Source: Azospirillum sp. TSH64 (GTDB lineage: Bacteria; Pseudomonadota; Alphaproteobacteria; Azospirillales; Azospirillaceae). From it: a stretch of 64,000 nucleotides of DNA. The notes below the pieces were generated by a model, which saw only the letters and a program-made list of their open reading frames with translations, had not been told where the DNA came from and searched no databases. The DNA lies in contig NZ_LGQW01000015.1 of the NCBI RefSeq assembly GCF_003116035.1, positions 3,681,858 through 3,745,857 on the forward strand. Reading direction: 5' to 3'. Shown in pieces: positions 35,419 to 45,200 of this stretch; positions within the stretch are counted from its first letter, which is position 1, and each line of letters starts with the position of its first letter. A program made the position numbers and the translations under genes.

Positions 35419-38400
35419 ACCATTCCCGCATGAACCTGTCGGCCTGGGCGCTAGCCCACCGCACGCTGGTGCTGTTCATGATGCTCGCCAGCGTCCTGGC
35501 GGGTGCGCTGGCCTACAAGACCCTGGGCCGGGCGGAGGATCCGTCCTTCACCTTCAAGGTGATGGTGGTGCGCACCCAATGGCCGGGCGCCACGGCACGC
35601 GAGGTCGAACAGTTCGTCACCGACCGCATCGAGAAGAAGCTGGAGGAGGTGCCCTACTACGATGTCGCCCGCAGCTATTCCAAGCCCGGCGAGTCGGTGA
35701 TCTTCGTCCAGCTGAAGGACTCCACCCCGCCCCGGCTGGTGGCGGACCTGTGGTATCAGGTGCGCAAGAAGATCGGCGACATCCGCTACACCCTGCCCGA
35801 CGGCGTGGTCGGCCCCTTCTTCAATGACGAGTTCGGCGACGTCTATTCCGGCATTTACGCCTTCATGGGCGAGGATTTCACCCCTGCCCAGCTGAAGAAG
35901 GTGGCCGAACAGGCGCGCGCCCGCCTGCTGAAGCTGCCGGGTGTCGAGAAGATCGACCTGATCGCCCCGCAGGAGGAGCGCGTCTATGTCGAGATCTCCA
36001 GCCAGCGGCTCGCCAGCTTCGGCCTGCCTGTGGACTCCGTGATCCAGGCGCTCCAGCGCGAGAACGCCATCGCCGCGTCGGGTGACGTCGATACCGGATC
36101 GCAGCGCGTCTATGTCCGCCTCGACCTCGGCCTCGACACCACGGCGGCCGTGCGCGCGATCCCGGTGGAAAGCGGCGGCCGGCTGCTGACCATCGGCGAC
36201 GTGGCGGAGGTCAAGCGCGGCTATGTCGAACCGCGGCGCTACACCCTGCGCTACAACGGCCGCGACGCCATCGGCCTGGGCGTGGTCATGGCGAAGGGCG
36301 GCAACGTCCTGAAGCTGGGTGAACAGCTCGACGTGGCGATGGAGAAGGTCCGCGCCGAACTGCCGGTCGGGCTGGAGGTGGCGCAGGTCGCCGACCAGCC
36401 GAAGGTGGTCGAACATTCCGTTGGCGAATTCATGGAATCGCTGGCCGAAGCGCTGGGCATCGTCATCCTGGTCAGCCTCGTCAGCCTGGGCTGGCGCACC
36501 GGCATCGTCGTGGCGCTGGCGGTGCCGCTGGTGCTGGCGATGACGCTGGTGGCGATGCAAATCCTGCACATCGACTTGCAGCGCATCTCGCTGGGCGCCC
36601 TCATCATCGCGCTCGGCCTGCTGGTCGACGACGCCATCATCGCGGTGGAGATGATGGTGGTGAAGATGGAACAGGGATGGGACCGGCTGAAGGCCGGCGC
36701 CTTCGCCTACACCTCCACCGCCTTCCCGATGTTGAGCGGCACCGTCGTCACCGCCGCCGGCTTCGTGCCGGTCGGCTTCGCGGCCTCGGCCGCCGGCGAA
36801 TACACCAATTCGATCTTCTGGGTGGTGGCGCTGTCGCTGCTGCTGTCCTGGGTGGTTGCGGTGATCTTCACCCCCTATCTCGGCTGGCTCTTGCTGCCCA
36901 AGCCCAAGCATGTGGTGCCGGACGGGCACGAGCTGGACATCTACGACACCCGCACCTACCGCATCCTGCGCGGCATGATCGAGGCCTGCGTGCGGGCGCG
37001 CTGGGTCACCATCGGCGTGACTGTGGCGGCCTTCGTCACGGCACTCGTCGGCTTCGGCCATGTCCAGCAGCAATTCTTCCCATCGGCCAGCCGGCCGGAG
37101 CTGTTGATCGACATCCGGCTCGCGGAAGGCGCCTCCTTCGAGGCGACGGCCGCCGAGGTGAAGCGGATGGAGGCGGCTCTCGCCAAGGACCCGGACGTCG
37201 ATTACTGGGTCGCCTACACCGGCGGCGGATCGCCGCGCTTCTACCTGCCGCTGGACCAACAGCTGGAGACCGCCAACTTCGCCCAGTTCATGGTGATGAC
37301 CAAGGGGCTGGAGGAGCGCGAGCATTTCATGCAGCGGCTGGAGCCGACGCTGGAGTCCGATTTCCCGGCCGCCCGCGTCCGCATCAGCCGGCTGGAGAAC
37401 GGCCCGCCGGTCGGCTACCCGGTTCAGTTCCGCGTCACCGGCGAGGACCCGGCGACCATCCGCAAGATCGCCTATCAGGTGCGCGACACCATGCGCGCCC
37501 ATCCCAACACCGCCAATGTCCATCTGGACTGGGACGAGCTGTCCAAGCGCGTCCGGCTGGAGGTGGACACCGCCAAGGCCCGCGCGCTGGGCGTGTCGAA
37601 GCAGGATCTGTCCAACGCGCTGCAACTGCTGCTGAACGGCATGTCCGTCACCCAGTACCGCGAGGGCACCGAGCTGATCGGCGTCCTGCTGCGCACCACG
37701 CCGGAAGAGCGGATGGACCTGTCCCGCCTGGGCGAGCTGAACATCCGCACCAGCCGCGGCACCACCGTGCCGCTGAGCCAGGTCGCCACCGTGCGCTACG
37801 AGCTGGAGGAACCGGTGCTGTGGCGCCGGGCGCGCGAGACGACGATGACGGTCAAGGGCGACGTGACCGGCGGCTTGCAGGCCCCGGTGGTCAGCACCCA
37901 GCTGAACGGGCAGTTCGATGCCCTGCGCGCCACCCTGCCCGACGGCTACGCCATCACCATGGGCGGCGCCATCGAGGAGAGCGCCAAGGGCCAGGATTCC
38001 ATCAACGCCATGATGCCGGTGATGCTGCTGATCATGGTCACCACGCTGATGCTGCAATTGCAGAGCTTCTCGCGCGTGTTCATGGTCCTGCTGACGGCGC
38101 CGCTGGGGCTGATCGGCGTCACCGCCTCGCTTCTGCTGTTCAACCTGCCCTTCGGCTTCGTCGCCATGCTGGGCGTCATCGCGCTGGCCGGCATCATCAT
38201 GCGAAACTCGGTCATCCTGGTCGACCAGATCGAGCAGGACATCCGCAGCGGCCGGTCACGCTGGGAGAGCATCATCGAGGCGACCGTGCGCCGTGCCCGC
38301 CCCATCGCCCTGACGGCGGCCGCGGCGATCCTCGCCATGATCCCGCTGACGCAGAGCGTGTTCTGGGGTCCGATGGCGGTCGCCATCATGGGCGGTCTGG

Positions 38401-38537
38401 CCGGTGCGACCGTGCTGACGATCTTCTTCCTGCCGGCCCTCTACGCAGCATGCTTCCGCGTGCCCCGGCCGGAGAGGGAGGAGGTGGAGGAGAACGGCAT
38501 GGCCGGCGCGCTGCCGAAGCCGGCGTTGGGAGACTGA
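35415..38537 (+). CDS. RND efflux transporter (AcrB/MexB superfamily)
   Basis: 1040 residues from an ATG overlapping the adaptor stop. Twelve membrane helices with two large periplasmic loops; proton relay in LGLLVDDAIIAVEMMV (paired Asp in helix 4) and the GIIMRNSVILVDQIEQ segment later. The internal duplication of a classic RND pump is clear. It is of the broad multidrug/heavy-substrate group, and the DDAIIAVEMM motif and sequence DPSFTFKVMVVRTQWPGAT are like hydrophobe/amphiphile exporters. Substrates cannot be told. Confidence 0.95.
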   Translation: MNHSRMNLSAWALAHRTLVLFMMLASVLAGALAYKTLGRAEDPSFTFKVMVVRTQWPGATAREVEQFVTDRIEKKLEEVPYYDVARSYSKPGESVIFVQLKDSTPPRLVADLWYQVRKKIGDIRYTLPDGVVGPFFNDEFGDVYSGIYAFMGEDFTPAQLKKVAEQARARLLKLPGVEKIDLIAPQEERVYVEISSQRLASFGLPVDSVIQALQRENAIAASGDVDTGSQRVYVRLDLGLDTTAAVRAIPVESGGRLLTIGDVAEVKRGYVEPRRYTLRYNGRDAIGLGVVMAKGGNVLKLGEQLDVAMEKVRAELPVGLEVAQVADQPKVVEHSVGEFMESLAEALGIVILVSLVSLGWRTGIVVALAVPLVLAMTLVAMQILHIDLQRISLGALIIALGLLVDDAIIAVEMMVVKMEQGWDRLKAGAFAYTSTAFPMLSGTVVTAAGFVPVGFAASAAGEYTNSIFWVVALSLLLSWVVAVIFTPYLGWLLLPKPKHVVPDGHELDIYDTRTYRILRGMIEACVRARWVTIGVTVAAFVTALVGFGHVQQQFFPSASRPELLIDIRLAEGASFEATAAEVKRMEAALAKDPDVDYWVAYTGGGSPRFYLPLDQQLETANFAQFMVMTKGLEEREHFMQRLEPTLESDFPAARVRISRLENGPPVGYPVQFRVTGEDPATIRKIAYQVRDTMRAHPNTANVHLDWDELSKRVRLEVDTAKARALGVSKQDLSNALQLLLNGMSVTQYREGTELIGVLLRTTPEERMDLSRLGELNIRTSRGTTVPLSQVATVRYELEEPVLWRRARETTMTVKGDVTGGLQAPVVSTQLNGQFDALRATLPDGYAITMGGAIEESAKGQDSINAMMPVMLLIMVTTLMLQLQSFSRVFMVLLTAPLGLIGVTASLLLFNLPFGFVAMLGVIALAGIIMRNSVILVDQIEQDIRSGRSRWESIIEATVRRARPIALTAAAAILAMIPLTQSVFWGPMAVAIMGGLAGATVLTIFFLPALYAACFRVPRPEREEVEENGMAGALPKPALGD

Positions 38538-38559
38538 TGCCCCACTCTTTTTCTCAGGC

Positions 38560-38573
38560 TTGACCGCGGTCAA
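38560..38573. promoter_or_regulatory. Orphan FNR/NnrR-type box
   Basis: TTGACCGCGGTCAA, identical to the box at the nor genes. It lies 23 bases after the RND pump stop, and the next gene is on the opposite strand with its start more than 1 kb away. The likely target is therefore the short segment up to the terminator at 38700. Confidence 0.72.
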
Positions 38574-38599
38574 GGGGGGCGCGCACGAGCAGTGACAGG

Positions 38600-38700
38600 G
38601 TGGCGCCACAATCGATCTCCCGATTGCATCACCACTGCTGATGATCCTCTTTCGTACTGTGCCTTTGCGCCCGGCGGCCTCGGCCCCCGGGCGCTTTTTT
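38600..38700 (+). ncRNA. Candidate FNR/NnrR-controlled small RNA
   Basis: Between an intact FNR-type box and a strong terminator there is about 100 bases with no ORF of note. A class II activator site at 38560-38573 would start transcription near 38608; a CACAAT at 38607-38612 gives an alternative start near 38619. The segment contains ATCTCCC and CCTCTTT, C-rich single-strand candidates complementary to Shine-Dalgarno sequences, then the hairpin and TTTTTT. This is the layout of oxygen- or NO-controlled sRNAs in other proteobacteria, but the terminator might simply be that of the RND operon. Confidence 0.38.
38667..38700 (+). terminator. Rho-independent terminator
   Basis: GCGCCCGG (38667-38674) pairs with CCGGGCGC (38687-38694), followed by TTTTTT. 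It works on the plus strand only. It ends either the RND efflux message or the candidate small RNA, and lies just before the end of the convergent acyltransferase gene. Confidence 0.88.
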
Positions 38701-38705
38701 CTGCT

Positions 38706-39860
38706 TCAGTTCGCCCGGCGCCCTGCCGTCGCCAGCGTCAACCGGCCGAAGCGCGGACCATCCCGCAGAAATTGGCGCCCGCCGACTTCGATCCGGCGAT
38801 AGGCCGGGCCGGCCATCAGCAGGCAGGCCGTGACCATCACAAGAAGCAGCGCCATCGACCAGCTTTCCGGCAGTGCCTTGCGGTCATGGATGCCGAGCCC
38901 CAGTCCCAGCAGCCGCGTGGTCGCATATTCGACGAAGCCATGGATCAGGTAGAGCGAATAGGACACGTCGCCCAGCCAGACCAGCGGCCGGACATTCAGC
39001 ATCCGCGCGGCCCGGCCGTGGTTGGCGACGGCCGCCAGGATCAGCAGGGCGAACAGGGGTACGGCCAGCAGGTCCGGCCCGCCGGTGTGCAGAAGCAGCA
39101 GGATCGCCACCACCACCCCGGCCATCGTCAGGTCGCTCGACAGCACCGACGCGGCCAGCCCGCTGCGGAAGGCGCTGTAGAGCAGGGTGCCCAACAGGAA
39201 TTCCGGCAGGCAGCGCAGCAGGGTCTGCGGCCCGTCCCATTGGTTCAGATTGTCCTGCGTCGCCCAGGCCAGCGCAAAGAGCGTCGCCAATGCACCGACC
39301 GCCAGCAGGGCCTGCGTCCGGCCGCTCGACCGCCAGACCCAGGGCAGCGCGAAGGGGAAGACCAGATAGGCCATGAACTCCAGGCTGATCGACCAGGCCG
39401 GGTAATTCCAGCTCAGCATGCTGGCATAGAGGCCTTGGAGCATGAACAGGTTGGCGACCAGCGCCCAGACCGATTCAGCCCCTTTCAGCGGGATTGCCGG
39501 GAAGCTGCCGGTGGCGGCGTATTCCACCGCGCGGACGGCCAGCGCCGTCGCCACGAACAGCAGCAGGACCGCCAGATGCAGCGGATAGAGCCGGGCGATG
39601 CGCGCCCGCAGGAAGCTCCAGTATTTGTCGCCGACCGAGTCCGTGAAGGTGCCGTGATAGACATGGGTCAGCACGAAGCCGCTGAGCATGAAGAACAGAT
39701 CGACGGCCAGATAGCCTTTCTGCACCAGATGCGTGTAGCTGTCGGGATGCAGGTTGGGGAAATACTGGAAGCAGTAGTGGTACAGCACCACCCACAAGGC
39801 CGCGATGCCGCGCAGCGGGGTCAGGGAGTGGAGGTGGCGGGGATTGGTCTGCGTGCTCAT
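38706..39860 (-). CDS. Membrane acyltransferase (acyltransferase 3 family)
   Basis: 384 residues with about ten membrane segments. The family start LRGIAALWVVLYHY carries the catalytic-type His, and VDLFFMLSGFVLTHVY follows. These enzymes O-acylate polysaccharides, lipids or peptidoglycan in the envelope. No glycan genes are adjacent, so the acceptor is unknown. It stands alone; about 265 bases without features lie between its start and the next gene. Confidence 0.88.
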   Translation of the reverse strand: MSTQTNPRHLHSLTPLRGIAALWVVLYHYCFQYFPNLHPDSYTHLVQKGYLAVDLFFMLSGFVLTHVYHGTFTDSVGDKYWSFLRARIARLYPLHLAVLLLFVATALAVRAVEYAATGSFPAIPLKGAESVWALVANLFMLQGLYASMLSWNYPAWSISLEFMAYLVFPFALPWVWRSSGRTQALLAVGALATLFALAWATQDNLNQWDGPQTLLRCLPEFLLGTLLYSAFRSGLAASVLSSDLTMAGVVVAILLLLHTGGPDLLAVPLFALLILAAVANHGRAARMLNVRPLVWLGDVSYSLYLIHGFVEYATTRLLGLGLGIHDRKALPESWSMALLLVMVTACLLMAGPAYRRIEVGGRQFLRDGPRFGRLTLATAGRRAN

Positions 39861-40125
39861 GGCGCAGGCTCCGGCCGATCAGGCCGATGGACCCTGCCCG
39901 CTCAGTGGGACTTGATCCGAGCAGGATTGCCTGGGCGCGGCCATCGGCCGCCCCGCCTTGAAGCCCGCACCCGTGTTCCAGCCGAGACCCATCGAAACCA
40001 CGTCATCCTCCAGCCGTTACGCCGCGCGACACCCGTCCGATATCGGACGGAAAGGCGGCCCCAGTGCGGGTTAACGGCGGAGGTGACGATTGGTTTCGAT
40101 GGAGGCTGTTACAGATTGGGGACCG

Positions 40126-41616
40126 TTACAGGAAGAAGACCAGCGTGGTCAGGCCCAGCAGCGGCACCAGGATACCGAAGGACCAGGCCATATAGCCGAA
40201 GAAGCTGGGCATGGCGACGCCGCGCTCCTCGGCGATTGCCTTGACCATGAAGTTGGGAGCATTGCCGATATAGCTGTTGGCGCCCATGAACACCGCACCG
40301 GCCGAGATCGCGGCCAGCGTCAGCGACAGATCGGACATCAGCACCTTCGCGTCGCCGCCGGCGGTGTTGAAGAAGATCAGGTAGGTCGGCGCATTGTCCA
40401 GGAAGCTGGACAGGATACCGGTGGCCCAGAAATAGGCGGCGGGGTTCGGCTTCCCGCCTTCGTTCACCGCGGAGATGATGGCGCCCAGTGCGCCGTCGGT
40501 GCCGGCTTTCAGGATGGCGATCGCCGGGATGATGGTCAGGAAGATCGCAGCGAACAGCTTCGCCACCTCCAGGATCGGCCCCCAGCTGAAGCCGTTCAGG
40601 CGGCGGCTCTGCTTGCTGGTGAGAGCCAGCGACAGGCCGGTGATGCCCAGCAGCAGCAGGTTCGACACGATGGTCTCCAGCGATACCGTCACATGGTACA
40701 GCGTGACGCCCGTCCCCGGATGCCAGATGCCGCTGAGCAGCACCGCGCCGACGATGGCGATCAGCAGCAGCAGGTTGACGCTGCCCTCGATTCGGATCGG
40801 TTCGCGTTCGTGCACGCCCTCGATCAGCGGGTGCTTGCCCGGGTCGCGGGTGTGCAGGAAGAGGTCGAGTACGAAATAGATCGCCAGCAGCAGGCCAGAC
40901 AGGAAGGCCATCGGCGCCAGCAAATGGACCGTCGGCCAGAAGAAATCGACGCCCTTCAGGAATCCCAGGAACAGCGGCGGGTCGCCCAGCGGGGTCAGCG
41001 ACCCGCCGACATTCGACACCAGGAAGATGAAGAAGACGACCGTGTGGACCTTGTGGCGCCGATGTTCGTTGGCGCGCAGCAGCGGGCGGATCAGCAGCAT
41101 CGAGGCGCCGGTGGTCCCCATCAGGCTGGCCAGCACGGTGCCCAGCGCCAGCCCGACCGTGTTGGCCATCGGCGTCCCCACCAGAGACCCGGTCAGCCGC
41201 ACGCCGCCCGCCACCGTGAACAGCGCGGTCAGCAGCACGATGAAGGGGATATATTCCAGCAGGACCGTGTGCAGCAGTTCGTAGGTGGCGAGGTCAACCC
41301 CGAAGGTTGCGGCGAACGGGACCAGGAAGGCCAAGGCCCAGGCCGCGGAGATCTTGCCGAAATGATGGTGCCAGACCATCGGCGCCAACAGCGGGAACAG
41401 CGCGATCGACAGCAGGATACCCGCAAAGGGCACCACCCACGCCGCACTCAGCAGCCGTCCATCCAGATGCGGGACGCCGGCATGAGCGACCTTCGCCGCC
41501 ACCTCTGCGGCGTGCACCCCATGCGTGCCCAGCAGCACGCCGCCGACGGCGAGTGTCACGCCGACGGCGGTCGGAAGGATGGATGGGCGGCGTCGGTGCG
41601 TGGGAGAATTGATCAT
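40126..41616 (-). CDS. NhaD-type sodium/proton antiporter (ion transporter superfamily)
   Basis: 496 residues, about thirteen membrane helices, starting with a hydrophobic leader. NhaD family patterns are FLVSNVGGSLTPLGDPPLFLGFLKGVDFFW and FWATGILSSFLDNAPTYLIFFN (the SFLDNAPTYL part), with the ANSYIGNAPNFMVKAIAEERG end. The arsenite/citrate relatives are alternatives, but the GDPPLFLG and SFLDNAPT motifs favour NhaD. It precedes, 114 bases away, the end of the TRAP genes on the same strand. Confidence 0.85.
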   Translation of the reverse strand: MINSPTHRRRPSILPTAVGVTLAVGGVLLGTHGVHAAEVAAKVAHAGVPHLDGRLLSAAWVVPFAGILLSIALFPLLAPMVWHHHFGKISAAWALAFLVPFAATFGVDLATYELLHTVLLEYIPFIVLLTALFTVAGGVRLTGSLVGTPMANTVGLALGTVLASLMGTTGASMLLIRPLLRANEHRRHKVHTVVFFIFLVSNVGGSLTPLGDPPLFLGFLKGVDFFWPTVHLLAPMAFLSGLLLAIYFVLDLFLHTRDPGKHPLIEGVHEREPIRIEGSVNLLLLIAIVGAVLLSGIWHPGTGVTLYHVTVSLETIVSNLLLLGITGLSLALTSKQSRRLNGFSWGPILEVAKLFAAIFLTIIPAIAILKAGTDGALGAIISAVNEGGKPNPAAYFWATGILSSFLDNAPTYLIFFNTAGGDAKVLMSDLSLTLAAISAGAVFMGANSYIGNAPNFMVKAIAEERGVAMPSFFGYMAWSFGILVPLLGLTTLVFFL

Positions 41617-41730
41617 CGGTCCGGAAAATAGGCTGACGAAAGGAACGGGAGTATGCGGACTGACGCAGCCTAAGCCAAGCCGGAAGGGGCGGCGGCGCCA
41701 TGAACTTTCGTAATCGGGTATGCGCCGGCC

Positions 41731-42108
41731 CTATGGGCAGGCCCGCAGGGTGATTGCCCGGTCCGCCATCCCCGTCCAGTCCGACAGCGGCCGGCATTCG
41801 CTGCCCGCACACAACCGATGGTCTGCGGTGAAGCCGGATGCGGCCAGCGTGACGCTGTCCTGCGGTGGCAGTTCCGGCGTCCAGGCCATCCAGCCATCTT
41901 CGGTCATCCGGGCATCCGGGCCGGGCTCCATGCCAGCGCCGGTACCGCGGATGCGGGCCTCGACCAGGCGCAACCGTCCCGAGTCTACGCTCCATTGCTC
42001 CCGCCACTCCGTCTTCTCGATGGAGTGGGTCCAGGACAGGGTGAACGCCGCCCCCGGCAGCGACGCCAGCAGCGCACCGCCGAGAGCGAACAGGCAGAGA
42101 CCGCCCAC
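41731..42108 (-). CDS. DUF1850 protein of the TAXI-TRAP cluster
   Basis: 125 residues from a GTG one base after the TRAP permease stop. N-terminal hydrophobic segment, then a DUF1850 domain (FTLSWTHSIEKTEWREQW, near the start). DUF1850 proteins are found almost only with fused TRAP permeases and TAXI binding proteins; function unknown. Confidence 0.82.
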   Translation of the reverse strand: MGGLCLFALGGALLASLPGAAFTLSWTHSIEKTEWREQWSVDSGRLRLVEARIRGTGAGMEPGPDARMTEDGWMAWTPELPPQDSVTLAASGFTADHRLCAGSECRPLSDWTGMADRAITLRACP

Positions 42109-42109
42109 C

Positions 42110-44203
42110 TCAGGCTGCAGCGGCGGTCGGCACGCTCCGGCGCCGGTGCTGCCACAGCAGGAACAGAACGGTCATGACGAAGGCGGCCTCGTCCGTCAGG
42201 GGCAGCGCCACGATGAACAGGAAGGACGCTGCCGCGGCATAGAGGCGGGCGACCAGCGACAGCGGCGTCCAGAAGAAGCCGATGGTGGCGGCCCCCCACA
42301 GGGCGATGGCGACGCAGGCCTTGACGAACACATAGGCGACCGCCAGCCAGCTCCCGCCTTGCAGGACCAGGGCCGGGTCGTAGACTGCCATGAAGGGCAC
42401 GACATAGCCCGCCATCGCCACCCGCGTGGCGATCCAGCCGATCTCCATATGGTCGGCCTTGCAGATCGACGAGGCCGCCAGCGCCGCCAGGGCGACCGGC
42501 GGGGTCAGGTCGGCCATGATGCCGAAATAGAAGACGAACATGTGGCTGACCATCAGCGGCACGCCCATGGTCAGCAGGGCCGGCGCCGCGATCGACGCGG
42601 TGATGATGTAGTTGGCCGTCGTCGGCAGACCGGTGCCCAGCACGATGCAGGCGATCATCGTCAGCACCAGCGCCGCCAGCAGATTGCCGCCCGACCAGTC
42701 GACGATGGTGGACGCGAAGCTGGAAGCAAGCCCGGTCAACGTCATCATGCCGATCAGCACGCCGACCAGCGCGCAGGCGACGCCGACGCCGACCGCGTTC
42801 TTGGCACCGTCGGCGATGCTGTTGACCACCAGCACCAGGGTCTGCCGGCCGCCCTTGAACAGCAGGCAGGGGATGATGAGCAGCACCACCATGGTGAAGG
42901 CCAGATGCTCGGTCCGGAAGCCCAGCTTCCAGAGTCCGGCGGCGACAAGGCCGACCGCGACCCAGAAGGCGACGCGCAACACCATCGGCCCGATGGTGCC
43001 GACGATGGTGGTGCCGAGGATCAGCGCCGCCGTCGCCGCGATGCCGATCACCCCGGCGAACAGCGGCGTGAAGCCGGAGAACAGCAGGTAGATCAGCGCC
43101 GCCAGCGGCAGGATGAGGTACCAGCCCTCCACCACGGCGCGCAGCGCGCTGGGGCACTGGTCCTTGGGCAGGCCGACGAGGTTGCGCATGCCCGCCTCCA
43201 GATGGACCATCCAGAAGGCGCTGCCGAAATAGAGGATGGCGGGGATCGCCGCGGCGATGGCGACCTCGCTGTAAGGCACGCCGATGGTCTCCGCCATGAT
43301 GAAGGCGGCCGCCCCCATCACCGGCGGCATCAGCTGCCCGCCCATGCTGGCCGTCGCCTCCACCGCGCCGGCGAAGGCCGGGCGATAGCCGAAGCGCATC
43401 ATCAGCGGGATGGTGAACTGGCCGGTGGTCAGGACATTGGCGACGCCCGACCCGTTGATGGTGCCCATCAGGCCGGACGAGATCACCGCCACCTTGGCCG
43501 GACCGCCCTTGGCATGGCCGACGAGGCCGAGCGACACGTCGTTGAACAGCTTGATCATGCCGGCGCGCTCAAGGAAGGCGCCGAACAGGATGAACAGGAA
43601 GATGTAGCTGGCCGATACGAAGGTCGGCGTGCCGTAAAGCCCCTCCGTCGACAGGTAGAGATTGTCGATCACCTGATCGATGTCGTAACCGCGGTGGGCG
43701 AGCCCGAAGGGCAGATGCCGGCCGAACAGGGCGTAGGGGATGAACACCCCGCACATGATCGGCAGAGCCAGCCCCATGATGCGCCGCGCCGCCTCGAACA
43801 CCAGCGCCACGGCGATGGTGCCGACGATCAGGTCGGTGGTGTTGGGGTCGCCCGCCCGCTGGATCAGGTCGACCTCGAACACGTAATGGTAGAGGCCGAC
43901 GCCGAAGGCGGTCAGGCCCAGCAGCCAGTCGTACCAGGGAACCCGCCGGCGCTCCGCCGTCTGGCGGAAGCCGAACAGGGTGAAGGTCATCAGCAGGAGG
44001 AAACCGACATGGACCGCCCGCACCACCATGGTGGAAACCGGGTTGAAGGCGGCGGTCCAGATCTGGAAGGCGGAGAAGGCGACGGCGATGGCGAAGACCG
44101 CCCGCCCGTCGAATCCTTCAAATGCGGCCACGGTCGCCGGATTTTCCCGGTCGATGGCCTGGCGGATCTCGGAGTCCGCCTGATTTTTCTGTGCGTTCAC
44201 CAC
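42110..44203 (-). CDS. TRAP transporter fused 4TM/12TM permease
   Basis: 697 residues with about 17-19 membrane helices: an N-terminal DctQ-like part (about 30-190) fused to a DctM-like part (from about 200; family motifs MGTINGSGVANVLTTGQFTIPLM and GLPTTANYIITASIAAPAL). The fusion is typical of TAXI-type TRAP systems. It starts with GTG (two adjacent GTG codons, GGAG upstream). Transport is driven by a sodium or proton gradient. Confidence 0.93.
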   Translation of the reverse strand: MVNAQKNQADSEIRQAIDRENPATVAAFEGFDGRAVFAIAVAFSAFQIWTAAFNPVSTMVVRAVHVGFLLLMTFTLFGFRQTAERRRVPWYDWLLGLTAFGVGLYHYVFEVDLIQRAGDPNTTDLIVGTIAVALVFEAARRIMGLALPIMCGVFIPYALFGRHLPFGLAHRGYDIDQVIDNLYLSTEGLYGTPTFVSASYIFLFILFGAFLERAGMIKLFNDVSLGLVGHAKGGPAKVAVISSGLMGTINGSGVANVLTTGQFTIPLMMRFGYRPAFAGAVEATASMGGQLMPPVMGAAAFIMAETIGVPYSEVAIAAAIPAILYFGSAFWMVHLEAGMRNLVGLPKDQCPSALRAVVEGWYLILPLAALIYLLFSGFTPLFAGVIGIAATAALILGTTIVGTIGPMVLRVAFWVAVGLVAAGLWKLGFRTEHLAFTMVVLLIIPCLLFKGGRQTLVLVVNSIADGAKNAVGVGVACALVGVLIGMMTLTGLASSFASTIVDWSGGNLLAALVLTMIACIVLGTGLPTTANYIITASIAAPALLTMGVPLMVSHMFVFYFGIMADLTPPVALAALAASSICKADHMEIGWIATRVAMAGYVVPFMAVYDPALVLQGGSWLAVAYVFVKACVAIALWGAATIGFFWTPLSLVARLYAAAASFLFIVALPLTDEAAFVMTVLFLLWQHRRRSVPTAAAA

Positions 44204-44225
44204 GGCTTCTCCGCCCGTCGGATTC

Positions 44226-45200
44226 TTACATCAGCCCCTTTTCCTTGAAATACTTGATGGCGCCCGGATGCAGCGGCACCGGCGACTGGGTGGCGGTCTG
44301 GTCGAGCTTGATCTGCTTGGCGGCGACATGGGCGGCGGCCAGCGCGTCGAGATTCTCGAACAGCGTCTTGGTCATCGCATAGGCGGCATCGTCCGACACG
44401 CCGGAATGGCTGACCAGCAGGTTGCGCACCGCGGCGGTCGGCACGGCTTCCGTCTGGCCGGGATAGGTGCCGGCCGGGATCGTTTCGGTGATGTAGGCGG
44501 CGTCGCCGACCTTCTGCACCAGCTCGGCCGGAATGCTGACGACGGTGATCTCCTGCGACGAGGACAGATCCTTGATCGCCGCCACGCCGAGGCCGGCCGA
44601 GATCAGCGTCGCATCGAGCTGGCGGTTCTTGATCAGATCGACCGACTCGCCGAAGGGCAGATATTCCGTCTTGGCGAAATCCTTGTAGGCCAATCCGGCG
44701 GCGCCGAAGATGGCCCGCGCGTTCAGCTCCGTCCCCGACTTCGGCGCGCCGACCGACACCCGCTTGCCCTTCAGGTCGGCCAGCGTCTTGATGCCCGATT
44801 CCTTGGCGGCGACGACCTGGATGTAGTTGGGATAGATGGCGGCGATGGTGCGCAGCTTGTCCAGCTTCTGCTTGAAGCCGACCTCCTCGTTGCCTTTCCA
44901 GGCATCGCTCAGCGAATCGCCCAGAGTGAAGCCGATTTCGCCGCGGCCGGCCTGGAGCAGGTTCAGGTTCTCGACCGACGCCTTCGTCGCCTGCGCCGTC
45001 ACCTTCGCCCCTGGCAGCGCCTTGCCGTACACGTTCGACAGAGCCACGCCGAGGGGATAATAGACACCGCTGGTGCCGCCGGTCAGAACGGTGATGAAGG
45101 CCTCCGCCTGCGCCGGAAGTGCGGCGAAGCCAAGACCGATGCCGAAGCCCGCGGCCGTGCACAGGGCCAGGACGCGACACTTCACAGATGGGCGATTCAT
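44226..45200 (-). CDS. TAXI-family TRAP periplasmic binding protein
   Basis: 324 residues from an ATG with GGGGAGA before it. Sec signal with cleavage near AQAEA, then the TAXI domain: FITVLTGGTSGVYYPLGVALS, a run of VGAPKSGTELNARAI, LDATLISAGLGVAAI. Binds the solute (often an organic acid or amino acid) and hands it to the TRAP permease, 22 bases downstream. Divergent from the molybdenum hydroxylase operon at 45546. Confidence 0.92.
   Translation of the reverse strand: MNRPSVKCRVLALCTAAGFGIGLGFAALPAQAEAFITVLTGGTSGVYYPLGVALSNVYGKALPGAKVTAQATKASVENLNLLQAGRGEIGFTLGDSLSDAWKGNEEVGFKQKLDKLRTIAAIYPNYIQVVAAKESGIKTLADLKGKRVSVGAPKSGTELNARAIFGAAGLAYKDFAKTEYLPFGESVDLIKNRQLDATLISAGLGVAAIKDLSSSQEITVVSIPAELVQKVGDAAYITETIPAGTYPGQTEAVPTAAVRNLLVSHSGVSDDAAYAMTKTLFENLDALAAAHVAAKQIKLDQTATQSPVPLHPGAIKYFKEKGLM

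Noticed and set aside
35451..38057. 868-codon minus-strand frame opposite the RND pump
   Set aside because: Gln/His/Asp-rich shadow with no recognisable fold; the plus-strand RND gene accounts for the region.
41720..44248. 842-codon plus-strand frame opposite the TRAP permease
   Set aside because: Antisense shadow rich in Arg, Gln, Asp and His; the minus strand has clear TRAP motifs and tight operon spacing.
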